From an uncultured Mycoplasmatota bacterium (GTDB taxonomy: Bacteria > Bacillota_I > Bacilli_A > RF39 > UBA660): a DNA stretch of 14,827 bases. Under the pieces are notes generated by a model. The model was not told the origin of the DNA, did no database searches, and saw only the letters and a program-made list of their open reading frames with translations. The DNA lies in contig USDC01000004.1 of NCBI GenBank assembly GCA_900553435.1, positions 1 to 14,827 of the forward strand, read 5' to 3'. Positions 1 through 5,704 of this stretch are shown piece after piece (the stretch's first letter is position 1; each line of letters starts with the position of its first letter). The position numbers were made by a program, and so were the translations under genes.

Positions 1-92
1 ACATCGTCCAAATTAAGAGAATAGCGGTGTGTTCGTGGGTCAAGTTTAGGCTTGCACCCGCCTTTGTTAAATGGCTTCTTTTTCTGTTCCAT
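1..92 (-). CDS. mobA: MobA-like mobilization protein, N-terminus only
   Basis: Only the first 30 codons are in the window; the gene runs off the left edge. The visible protein opens MEQKKKPFNKGG, followed by a CKPKLDP segment and THRYSLNLDD. This matches the basic, glycine-containing start (usually KGGRPKLDP) of MobA-type accessory mobilization proteins of Bacteroides elements, which help the relaxase bind oriT. Here the usual Arg after GG reads Cys (TGC for CGC), a single-base difference. The start is the ATG at 90-92 on the minus strand, and no ribosome-binding site is evident, as expected for Bacteroidetes. The inverted repeats at 137-220 lie just upstream, where an oriT would be expected. 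The identification rests on a short piece. Confidence 0.6.
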   Translation of the reverse strand, partial: MEQKKKPFNKGGCKPKLDPRTHRYSLNLDD

Positions 93-136
93 AATGATAA
101 TTATTTACTGGTTATACGACTTCGGAGTAAAACTAA

Positions 137-220
137 CCACCTTTTAAGGTGGCAAGGTTTTGAGGCACAAAAAATGAAATGAGTGCCTCAAAACACAACT
201 TGCTGTTATCATGTGATAAC
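137..220. other. Candidate oriT: three inverted repeats beside mobA
   Basis: Three perfect inverted repeats lie within 84 bases. The arms are CCACCTT 137-143 with AAGGTGG 146-152; GTTTTGAGGCAC 157-168 with GTGCCTCAAAAC 183-194 (12 bp, 14-nt spacer); and GTTATCA 205-211 with TGATAAC 214-220. The cluster begins about 45 bp upstream of the divergent mobA start. In Bacteroides mobile elements, oriT usually sits next to mobA and contains inverted repeats flanking the nick site. No nick site can be named from the sequence. The repeats could instead be operators for the divergent genes. Confidence 0.45.
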
Positions 221-409
221 AAAAATCTTCCCTATGGTCAGATTGCAAAAGCAAGCGGCTTGGCTTTATCCTATGTCTGTTTATTGGTTACAAAATTACA
301 GACAGCAATTTACCTTTGAAATATGCCCTATTACGCCAAATTGGGAGACAAACGGACAAAGCAACCCCATTTTTAAAAGCATCTATTTTTACCCTTTTCT
401 TTGCTGAAA

Positions 410-537
410 ATTGATTGAATGGCAACAATATATAAGACAGTCAAGCAAGGTTCAAATATGGCTTTAAACCATATTTGAAAACCGTTTAGAAATATAGCAA
501 CACTGCTATAAAATTGGCTTGTTCCCTTTCAATCAAT
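410..537. repeat. 128-nt nested foldback (closing stem plus two hairpins)
   Basis: The outer arms 410-428 and 519-537 pair over 17 of 19 positions: ten perfect pairs (ATTGATTGAA with TTCAATCAAT), then two mismatches interrupting 2-bp and 5-bp blocks. Inside are two perfect hairpins, TTCAAATATGG 451-461 with CCATATTTGAA 469-479, and TATAGCA 493-499 with TGCTATA 504-510. The fold resembles a multi-arm junction and could act as RNA, as single-stranded DNA during transfer, or as a protein-binding region. It lies between the oriT candidate and the DUF3408-type gene. The rest of 195-583 holds no convincing gene: an open frame at 183-407 has only a GTG start inside an inverted-repeat arm. Confidence 0.55.
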
Positions 538-583
538 ATCAGAAATCAATCAACCTATTTATAAACTATTAGAATTTGAAAGC

Positions 584-883
584 ATGGAAAAAGAAAAACA
601 ATCATTACAGGAAACTGGAAGTAAGGAACAGGAAAGCTATAAATCGGTGTTTCTTAAAAAGCGGTCGGTTTGCAATCGTCAAAGCGTGTACATAAGCGGA
701 GAGATACAGAAACGTATTGTTCAGATTGTAGGCGTGATTACAAACAAGCAGGTAAGCATCGGAAATTTTATTGATAACGTACTGGAAGAACATTTAAGTG
801 CGCACAATGATGTCCTTTCGGCTCTCTACCGGGAAGAAATGCAAAAAGGAATATTCAACCAGCCAAAAGAGAAAGACGTATGA
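584..883 (+). CDS. DUF3408-like mobile-element protein
   Basis: This is a 99-residue protein. Residues 27-80 (RRSVCNRQSVYIS, then a helical stretch to NVLEEHL) resemble the ribbon-helix-helix-like C-terminal half of DUF3408 proteins, which accompany tra and mob genes in Bacteroides conjugative transposons. The N-terminal 25 residues are charged and probably disordered. It lacks a Shine-Dalgarno site. Its stop overlaps the start of the next gene by four bases (ATGA), so the pair is probably translated together. The molecular role of DUF3408 proteins is not established; a DNA-binding or transfer-regulating role is an inference from the fold and context. The family match is from memory of the pattern, not a search. 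Confidence 0.6.
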   Translation: MEKEKQSLQETGSKEQESYKSVFLKKRSVCNRQSVYISGEIQKRIVQIVGVITNKQVSIGNFIDNVLEEHLSAHNDVLSALYREEMQKGIFNQPKEKDV

Positions 884-1185
884 ATATCGTAACTATTGAG
901 GAACAGACCTTTAAACAGATATGCGGGCAGTTCTCCGGTTTCGTCAGTCAGGTGGAACGGATTTGTAGAGAGAATACTCACCAGCCGGAGAAATGGTTGT
1001 CAGGTCGTGAAGTGTGCGCCCTGCTCGGTATCAGCATCCGAAGTTTGCAGAACTACCGGGACAGTGGCAAACTGGGCTATTCCCAAATCGGTAACAAACT
1101 ATACTATAAATCTGCCGACATAGAAAGATTGATTGCTGAATGTACGGAAAACAAGAAAACAAATCATATATCAAACAATAAATAA
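880..1185 (+). CDS. Excisionase-like helix-turn-helix protein
   Basis: This is a 101-residue protein. Residues 1-35 form a helical N-terminus. Residues 38-86 are a winged HTH of the MerR/excisionase type: WLSGREVCALLGIS as the first helices, RSLQNYRDSGKLGYSQIGNKLYYK as recognition helix and wing, then ADIERLI. Such proteins in Bacteroides elements act as recombination directionality factors or regulators of excision and transfer. The start overlaps the DUF3408-type stop by four bases. The last 15 residues (from ECTENKK onward) are lysine- and asparagine-rich, and the sequence turns AT-rich immediately after the stop, so the natural C-terminus may be altered by the nearby junction. Confidence 0.75.
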   Translation: MNIVTIEEQTFKQICGQFSGFVSQVERICRENTHQPEKWLSGREVCALLGISIRSLQNYRDSGKLGYSQIGNKLYYKSADIERLIAECTENKKTNHISNNK

Positions 1186-1195
1186 AGATGGTCTT

Positions 1196-1390
1196 ATGGA
1201 AAAGAAAGAAGAAATAATAAGTAATAAAATTAAATGTAAAAAATGCAGAGATGTTATAGAGTCTAAAAATACAAATGATTATAAAAAATGTTCTTGTGGG
1301 GCAGTAGCAGTTGATGGAGGCAAAGATTATTTAAAAAGAATTGGCAGCGAAGAAGATTACGAAGAATTATCTATAACAAAAAAACACTAG
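1196..1390 (+). CDS. Small zinc-ribbon protein (DUF7695-like)
   Basis: This is a 64-residue protein with a four-cysteine zinc-ribbon pattern: CKKC at residues 14-17 and CSC at 32-34, followed by GAVAVDGGKDYLKRIG. The spacing and the VDGGxDYL block match small proteins of the DUF7695 type, common in low-GC Firmicutes and their phages; their function is unknown. The frame is open upstream to 1133, but the ATG at 1196 is the sensible start because the earlier part overlaps the HTH gene. There is no good ribbosome-binding site upstream, unlike almost all later genes. That fits a junction that has removed the native leader. The last codons overlap a terminator for the convergent gene. Confidence 0.6.
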   Translation: MEKKEEIISNKIKCKKCRDVIESKNTNDYKKCSCGAVAVDGGKDYLKRIGSEEDYEELSITKKH

Positions 1391-1402
1391 ATAAAGCTAG
1401 TG
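1378..1402 (-). terminator. Intrinsic terminator of the DUF3892-like gene
   Basis: On the minus strand, CACTAG pairs with CTAGTG across a 6-nt loop (arms 1397-1402 and 1385-1390) and is followed by seven T residues (A1378-1384 on the plus strand). It sits about 25 bp past the stop of the minus-strand gene and overlaps the 3' end of the convergent zinc-ribbon gene. Confidence 0.75.
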
Positions 1403-1426
1403 CCTGTGTAAGATAATAAACTCAAT

Positions 1427-1642
1427 TTATTCAAGATTGTCTTTTTTGCTGCCGTTTGGTTTTGATACTGGAGTTTTACCACTACTATCGTGTTTAATGT
1501 AATATCTATCACTATAAACAGAATTGCCACTTTCAATTTTCTTTACAAATTGATTTAGTGTCATTTTGTGATGATTTCCAGTGTTAATGAACAAATCGTT
1601 TTTGCCTGTGCATGTTTGATGTATAGCTTTAACTGTTGCCAT
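1427..1642 (-). CDS. DUF3892-like small protein
   Basis: This is a 71-residue protein that starts MATVKAIHQ and ends in YYIKHDSSG, KTPVSKPNGSKKDNLE. The short beta-rich layout, the central segment LNQFVKKIESGN and the ending PxGxKxxNL resemble DUF3892, a family of small proteins of unknown function found near mobile elements and defence genes in Firmicutes. The start is well supported: AAAGGAAG lies about 8 nt upstream of the ATG on the minus strand. A strong terminator follows at 1378-1402. It is convergent with the zinc-ribbon gene and divergent from the candidate RNA and rloA, with a palindromic control region between. Confidence 0.6.
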   Translation of the reverse strand: MATVKAIHQTCTGKNDLFINTGNHHKMTLNQFVKKIESGNSVYSDRYYIKHDSSGKTPVSKPNGSKKDNLE

Positions 1643-1666
1643 AATAACACTTCCTTTCTTTAAAAC

Positions 1667-1741
1667 GGATTTACAATCCTATTAAAAGAAAATGTTTTAA
1701 GATCACAAAAGTGTGATATACTAATAATAGGATGTTAATCC
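1667..1741. promoter_or_regulatory. Nested dyad in the divergent intergenic region
   Basis: TAATAGGAT at 1725-1733 is the perfect reverse complement of ATCCTATTA at 1676-1684. Flanking GGATT 1667-1671 and AATCC 1737-1741 extend the pairing. Inside lies ATCACA 1702-1707 with TGTGAT 1712-1717. In addition GGATTTACAATCC (1667-1679) and GGATGTTAATCC (1730-1741) are each near-palindromes. The inner repeat touches the extended -10 at 1714-1722. This suggests an operator controlling one or both divergent transcripts, although a hairpin in the leader of the minus-strand gene would look the same. Confidence 0.5.
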
Positions 1742-1803
1742 AAAATTAGTTTGTGAGATATTATCTTACACGTGAGAGAGAAGCTTTGCAGAGCTTCTTT
1801 TTT
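1728..1803 (+). ncRNA. Candidate short RNA of about 75 nt upstream of rloA
   Basis: A strong extended -10, TGATATACT at 1714-1722, would start transcription near 1728, and an intrinsic terminator lies at 1779-1803. No open frame of useful length with a ribosome-binding site lies between them; only a five-codon frame is present. The transcript would run toward rloA but stop before its promoter. It could be an independent small RNA or a truncated leader. The -35 region is poor. No known RNA family is recognised. Confidence 0.35.
1779..1803 (+). terminator. Intrinsic terminator upstream of rloA
   Basis: AGAAGCT 1779-1785 pairs with AGCTTCT 1792-1798 across a 6-nt loop, and T1798-1803 forms the tail. 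Flanking GAGAG and CTCTC can extend the stem. It insulates the rloA promoter from any transcript starting near 1728. Confidence 0.75.
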
Positions 1804-1905
1804 ATCTCTCATAAGCATTATATCACATAAAACCTAAAAATCAATAAAATAAATGCATAAATTGCAAAAAAAATGCAAAAAACAAAAATAAAATATGTAA
1901 AAGTA

Positions 1906-1934
1906 TTGCTTTTATATAAAAAATAGCATATACT
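1906..1934 (+). promoter_or_regulatory. Promoter of rloAB
   Basis: TTGCTT at 1906-1911 and TATACT at 1929-1934 are separated by exactly 17 bp, a good sigma-70/SigA-type promoter. A palindrome, CTATTAATAG 1933-1942, overlaps the -10 and the likely start point. The RBS AAGGAGG at 1947-1953 sits 8 nt before the rloA ATG. Confidence 0.7.
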
Positions 1935-1961
1935 ATTAATAGAAAAAAGGAGGAGAATTCT

Positions 1962-3206
1962 ATGATATTAGAATTTAGTATTACAAATTTTTTATCATTT
2001 AAAGATAAAGTTACTTTTAGTATGCTTGCAAATGCTACAAATGGATTAGATGATAATTATATTATATCTAATGATCGAAGAGTATTAAAAACAAATGCAA
2101 TATATGGTGCAAATGCATCAGGAAAAACTAATTTATTTAAAATATTAACTATTGTAATATCAATGTTAAGAAGTTCAAATATTGTGAATATAAATGCAAA
2201 ATTACCGATTGTTCCGTTTAAATTTGATAAAAAAACTATTAATAAACCAAGTGAATTTGAAATTAAATTTATTGTTGATGATGTACGTTATGTTTATGGG
2301 TTTATAGCAGATACAAATAAAATACATGAAGAGTATTTATATTATTATCCAAATGGAAGAGAAACAAAAATTTTTGATAGAACTAATACAAATGATTATT
2401 CTTTTCCACAAAAAGATGAAAAATTATTGAATGATATAGCTGCTAAAAATGCACCAAATAAATTTTTTATTGCAACTGCAACAAACTGGAATTATGAAAA
2501 AACAAAAAGTCCATATAAATTTTTAAGTGCAGATATTAATACTTTTAATAATTTAGGAGATCTTCGAGATCTAGCTCTAAGTGAATATTTAAAAAATAAT
2601 AAAGAATTAAAAGATTTTGCATTAGAATTTTTGAAAAAAGCAGATTTCAATATAGAAGATTATAAAGTATTAGAGACAGATGTTCCGGATGATGTATTGG
2701 CAGCAATACCTGATTTTATTAAAGCTGGAATGAATATGAAAGAAAAACCAAAAGTGTTTACTGCATTTTTTAAACATAAAGGTTCTGATGTTGAATTATC
2801 ATATGAAGAAGAATCAATGGGGACTCAAATTATTTTTTGCTTTATTCCATTTATTAAGGATGCATTAAATAATAAAAGAGTTGTAGTAGTAGATGAGTTA
2901 GATAAAAGTTTACATCCATATTTGGTTGAAATGATAGTTCAAATGTTTAATGATCCTGATATAAATAAAAATGGTGCACAATTAATATTTAATACTCACG
3001 ATACTAATTTATTAAAACTAAACATTTTGAGAAGAGATCAGATATGGTTTGCAGAAAAAGATGATAAGAATGGAATAAGTGATTTATATCCTTTAAGTGA
3101 TTTTTCTGTAAGAAAAACGGAGAATGTTGAGAGAGGATATATGCTTGGTAGATATGGAGCTGTTCCTTTTATCAAAAATGATTTTAATTTATGGGAAGAA
3201 GAGTAG
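1962..3206 (+). CDS. rloA: RloA/AbiLi-like AAA family ATPase
   Basis: This 414-residue protein is an ABC/SMC-type ATPase. It opens with the typical beta-strand start (MILEFSITNFLSFKD). It has a Walker A, GANASGKT, at residues 49-56; a signature-like ESMGT at 284-288; a Walker B, VVVVDELD, at 307-314 followed by KSLHP; and a switch-histidine segment NTHDTNLL at 344-351 (H346). All nucleotide-binding motifs are intact. This is the build of RloA and AbiLi, the ATPase half of two-gene systems linked to abortive infection and type I restriction loci. By analogy with OLD and PARIS systems, it may sense phage and release or activate its TOPRIM-like partner. It has its own promoter and a strong RBS, and its 3' end overlaps rloB by 16 bp. 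Confidence 0.85.
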   Translation: MILEFSITNFLSFKDKVTFSMLANATNGLDDNYIISNDRRVLKTNAIYGANASGKTNLFKILTIVISMLRSSNIVNINAKLPIVPFKFDKKTINKPSEFEIKFIVDDVRYVYGFIADTNKIHEEYLYYYPNGRETKIFDRTNTNDYSFPQKDEKLLNDIAAKNAPNKFFIATATNWNYEKTKSPYKFLSADINTFNNLGDLRDLALSEYLKNNKELKDFALEFLKKADFNIEDYKVLETDVPDDVLAAIPDFIKAGMNMKEKPKVFTAFFKHKGSDVELSYEEESMGTQIIFCFIPFIKDALNNKRVVVVDELDKSLHPYLVEMIVQMFNDPDINKNGAQLIFNTHDTNLLKLNILRRDQIWFAEKDDKNGISDLYPLSDFSVRKTENVERGYMLGRYGAVPFIKNDFNLWEEE

Positions 3207-3829
3207 AACATAATAGAAGAATTAGTAACGATAGAGTAAGAAAAGTCAGAAAGCAAAAAAGTAAAATATTAATAGCAGCTGAAGGAAAAAATAAAACAGA
3301 AAAGACATACTTTAGTAATTTTGAAGATGGTAAAAAATCATATAATATTACATATGCTAGAGGAAATAATACTGATCCATTAAAGTTAGTTAAGATGTTA
3401 ATCAAGGAAATAGATGAATTAAAGTTAGATTTGCAAGACGATGATGTAGCATATTGTATTTTTGATACAGATGTTGATCCAAATAAAAATAAAATAATTG
3501 AAGAAGCAATTCAATTAGCAAAGAAAAATAATATAAAAATTATTACATCATCACCATGTTTTGAACTATGGTTCTTACTACATTATGATTATACAACTGC
3601 AAATATGGATAGCGAAAAAGTAATTAAAAGATTAAAAGAGTATTATCCAAAGTACGAAAAGAACATTAATATTTATCCTGATATCATTAAAGAAATAGAT
3701 TTAGCAATTGATCGTGCAAAAAAAATAGAAAAGTATCAAATTGATAATAATCGAAGAATAGGAACGGTTGAGGCAAATCCTAACACTGAAGTATATAAAA
3801 TTGTTGAATATTTAATGAAAAAAGGCTAG
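3191..3829 (+). CDS. rloB: RloB/AbiLii-like TOPRIM-type protein
   Basis: This 212-residue protein has the RloB layout. A basic N-terminus (1-25) leads to ILIAAEGKNKTEKTYF, with E31 as the TOPRIM-like acidic residue. FDTDVD at 91-96 gives the DxD pair (D92, D94). SSPCFELWFLLHY follows at 130-142, and the conserved NPNT is near 196-199. RloB-type domains are thought to be nuclease-like effectors; for this protein that is inference. The start lies inside the end of rloA and lacks a strong ribosome-binding site, so translation is probably coupled to rloA, which would keep the ATPase and effector in balance. The gene ends inside a bidirectional terminator shared with the convergent recombinase ORF. 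Confidence 0.85.
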   Translation: MGRRVEHNRRISNDRVRKVRKQKSKILIAAEGKNKTEKTYFSNFEDGKKSYNITYARGNNTDPLKLVKMLIKEIDELKLDLQDDDVAYCIFDTDVDPNKNKIIEEAIQLAKKNNIKIITSSPCFELWFLLHYDYTTANMDSEKVIKRLKEYYPKYEKNINIYPDIIKEIDLAIDRAKKIEKYQIDNNRRIGTVEANPNTEVYKIVEYLMKKG

Positions 3830-3847
3830 GAATTATTCCTAGCTTTT
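3818..3847. terminator. Bidirectional terminator between rloB and the recombinase ORF
   Basis: GCTAGGAA at 3825-3832 and TTCCTAGC at 3836-3843 form a perfect 8-bp stem with a 3-nt loop. A four-T tract follows on the plus strand. Six A residues (3818-3823) before it serve as a T tract for the minus strand. The stop codons of both convergent genes overlap or touch the stem. Confidence 0.8.
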
Positions 3848-4411
3848 GCTATCTAAGTTATCTATAACAGAAACAACAGAGTCAAGGGCAGTACTAAACA
3901 TATGTGAATATGTATTTAGTGTTTCCTCGATTTTTGTATGTCCTAAATATTTGGCAACTAATGTAACATTAGCACCATTGTTAATAAGTAACGATGCACA
4001 TGAATGTCTAAAATCATGAATCCTAATAACCTTTAAACCAGCAAGATTTGCTAGCTTAGTTCTTCTAAGATATATATTAGAATCAGCTATAGGTTTAGCA
4101 TCAGATACAACAAAGAAATCATCATTAAATCCATAATATTCTTTTTTATCCTGCTCATAGAGCATTTTAAGGTCATTTAACAAGACTTTAGTAATGGGAA
4201 CTATTCTTCTGCTATCTCTTGTCTTAGTATCCGAAAATTCAAACTTAACGCGGTTATTTCTATGTTCTGATTTACCTTTGTATCCTTCATCATACTTTTT
4301 TACTGTTCTTCTATCACATTTATGCATTCTTGCCAATTCAGAGTAATTCGGCTTTATCTCAAACATTTTCATTATCATTAACTCCTGTTTTAATTTATTT
4401 ATTTCTTTCAT
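3839..4411 (-). pseudogene. IstA-tyrosine recombinase chimera (integrase remnant)
   Basis: The 190-codon frame joins two unrelated proteins. Residues 1 to about 54 (PNYSELARMHKCDRRTVKKY, then DEGYKGK) are the N-terminal HTH of IS21-family IstA transposases. Residues from about 57 on are the C-terminal catalytic part of a tyrosine recombinase: SDTKTRDSRRIVPI with K63, then H132-x-x-R135 (HDFRH), LGH with H158, and the nucleophile Y168 (LNTYSH). The first catalytic arginine and the whole core-binding domain are absent. The start is good: GGAGGT lies 5 nt before the ATG on the minus strand. It most likely arose when an IS21 copy inserted and a deletion fused istA to the integrase in frame. It is probably inactive as a recombinase but could still be translated. 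Confidence 0.75.
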
Positions 4412-4446
4412 GTTATACCTCCATTATTGGTAGTATAACAAAATTT

Positions 4447-4494
4447 TATTGTATATTTTTGTACATATTTATATTGTATTTTTTATACATTTTT
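4447..4494. repeat. Direct repeats resembling an IS21-type left end
   Basis: Two imperfect direct copies lie side by side, 4447-4470 and 4472-4494. Each reads TATTGTAT, a T tract, then TACAT or ATACAT and another T tract, with a period of about 25 bp. They lie 35-85 bp upstream of the istA-like start of the chimeric ORF. IS21-family ends carry several such internal repeats that bind transposase, so this is probably the surviving left end, finishing in CA (TG on the minus strand) near 4502-4509. The exact tip cannot be set, and no right end is visible. Confidence 0.45.
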
Positions 4495-4510
4495 ATTTTA
4501 TCATTAACAA

Positions 4511-4536
4511 GAGTATTAGAACAAAAACTAATACTC
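4511..4536. terminator. 9-bp inverted repeat at the 3' end of the small minus-strand gene
   Basis: GAGTATTAG 4511-4519 and CTAATACTC 4528-4536 form a perfect stem with an 8-nt loop. The stop codon of the minus-strand gene is inside the stem. On the plus strand a run of seven T follows after AA, a passable terminator; on the minus strand the downstream sequence is only moderately T-rich. It may end the minus-strand gene or block transcription out of the old IS end. Confidence 0.5.
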
Positions 4537-4854
4537 AATTTTTTTAAAATCTAATGGATCTTCACTAATAATTTCTAAAGAATACTTCATTCTTAATAGT
4601 TTAATTACTTCAGCCTTAACCTTATCATAATCTTCATCATCACTAATATTAAAAGTATCTTTAGCAGAATTATAATGTTGATAGAAAGTTGCTTCCCACA
4701 TAGCATTCCTACTAAAAGAACTAGCAATATAAAATGCAATTACTTCAGGCATAACATACATAATAATATATTCATCAAAATTCTTATAAAAAGGATCAAT
4801 AACCTTTTCACATTCTTCATCACTTATATCTTCATCAGTACATTTTCTAATCAT
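4528..4854 (-). CDS. Small acidic protein of unknown family
   Basis: This protein has 108 residues when started at the ATG at 4852-4854, which has GGAGG about 5 nt upstream on the minus strand. A longer frame to 4884 lacks such a site. The N-terminus is acidic (TDEDISDEECEKVIDPFY). A hydrophobic helix around residues 30-47 (IIMYVMPEVIAFYIASSF) is probably a buried or amphipathic helix rather than a clear membrane span. The C-terminal half is charged and helical. No family is recognised. It sits alone between the IS/integrase remnant and the divergent restriction operon, a position where defence islands often carry accessory or regulatory genes, but nothing in it shows DNA binding. Confidence 0.6.
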   Translation of the reverse strand: MIRKCTDEDISDEECEKVIDPFYKNFDEYIIMYVMPEVIAFYIASSFSRNAMWEATFYQHYNSAKDTFNISDDEDYDKVKAEVIKLLRMKYSLEIISEDPLDFKKIEY

Positions 4855-4944
4855 ACTATTCCTCCAATTCTTTGTATTAATCACTTAAAATCAAAAATTA
4901 GTCAAGTATATAGGTATAATTAGGTAATTTTTGGTATGAATTAA

Positions 4945-4983
4945 TGTCAAAATAACCAATTTTGTCAATTAATATGTTATAAT
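4945..4983 (+). promoter_or_regulatory. Promoter and possible operator of the restriction operon
   Basis: An extended -10, TGTTATAAT (4975-4983), lies about 55 bp before the first gene. No good -35 stands at 17 bp. Upstream, TGTCAAAAT 4945-4953 and ATTTTGTCA 4959-4967 form an 8-of-9 inverted repeat around the expected -35 region, a plausible operator or activator site. The RBS GAGGTG at 5022-5027 is 8 nt before the ATG at 5036. Confidence 0.5.
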
Positions 4984-5035
4984 TTTATATGAGAGATAAC
5001 GTTGATTAAATACAAGAATTTGAGGTGCAATTGTT

Positions 5036-5704
5036 ATGAAAAAAAGAAGTAAGATATTGATAGATTTAATAAATGATGAAATTGATGTAAAAAAAGCGTT
5101 TCAATTACTGTCATTACTTTTAGAAGATTTAGATAATAAAGAAATTGAAAACTGGTTAAATTATGAATTAAATGGATATCCAAAAGATATAGATGTACCC
5201 AAATACAGGGTAATTAATGCTTCGATAATAGGAACAGTAAAAACTTATGCCATGATTATCAGTAAATATGAAATACCAGTTCCACTTGAGGATAAAGAAA
5301 AATTGTGCAAGCATGAAGCAAGATATAGTATTGCAGAAATAAGTCAGTATGCTAAGGCGGAAGAAGAATCTGATATGCATTGTTTATTATCGCCAATAGA
5401 TATTGGATATATTAATTCAGTCGCTTTAATTAATGATGCTGAAGTAACACATGCTAATTTACAGTTAAGTATGTATGGCTATACAAATGTATTACATTTA
5501 TTAAAAGATAAATTAATAGATATTTTCAAAAAACTTGAAAAACAATATGGAAATCTAGATGAATATTATATAGATTTTAAATCTAATCAAGCTAAAAAAG
5601 ATACCACAAAAGAGTTGTTACAAATAATCTATAATGATAATTCAGTTAAGATTGGCAGCAATAATAAAATAGATAAGAGTAAAGTGGGAAATAGTAATGA
5701 TTAA
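5036..5704 (+). CDS. AbiTii-domain protein heading the restriction operon
   Basis: This is a 222-residue protein. Residues 1-95 match the AbiTii pattern: a helical start, ENWLNYELNGYP at 38-49, then VPKYRVI at 54-60 and a proline-rich IPVPLED at 80-86. AbiTii is one half of the lactococcal AbiT abortive infection system; its biochemical activity is unknown. A long helix at 151-170 (NVLHLLKDKLIDIFKKLEKQ) follows. The C-terminus, VKIGSNNKIDKSKVGNSND at 204-222, is a Gly-Asn repeat unit. The same unit opens the next gene in another frame, and the stop overlaps that gene by 8 bp. The protein may be the soluble half of a split membrane protein. A good RBS supports the start. Confidence 0.7.
   Translation: MKKRSKILIDLINDEIDVKKAFQLLSLLLEDLDNKEIENWLNYELNGYPKDIDVPKYRVINASIIGTVKTYAMIISKYEIPVPLEDKEKLCKHEARYSIAEISQYAKAEEESDMHCLLSPIDIGYINSVALINDAEVTHANLQLSMYGYTNVLHLLKDKLIDIFKKLEKQYGNLDEYYIDFKSNQAKKDTTKELLQIIYNDNSVKIGSNNKIDKSKVGNSND

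Larger units (their letters stand above)
1..1190. mobile_element. Fragment of a Bacteroides-type conjugative/mobilizable element
   Basis: This segment carries a MobA-like start on the minus strand, inverted repeats resembling an oriT region, and a divergent pair of plus-strand genes (DUF3408 type, then an excisionase-type HTH). That arrangement is familiar from Bacteroides conjugative and mobilizable elements. The genes lack Shine-Dalgarno sites, as is usual in Bacteroidetes, and base composition and codon use are much less AT-biased than downstream. The left part is cut by the window. The right limit is inferred from the change of composition just after the HTH stop at 1185 and before the ATG at 1196. 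No integrase or attachment core is visible here. Confidence 0.7.

Noticed and set aside
183..407. Open frame of 74 codons in the Bacteroides part
   Set aside because: It begins with GTG inside an arm of the 12-bp inverted repeat, shows no recognisable domain, and lies in a region otherwise full of repeats; a non-coding role is more likely.
1728..1803. Type III toxin-antitoxin RNA (ToxI-like) upstream of rloA
   Set aside because: There are no tandem repeats in the RNA segment and rloA is an ATPase, not a ToxN-like nuclease.
1962..3206. RloC/PrrC-type anticodon nuclease
   Set aside because: The protein is too short, has no zinc-hook coiled coil and no C-terminal nuclease region; it fits RloA with RloB as partner.
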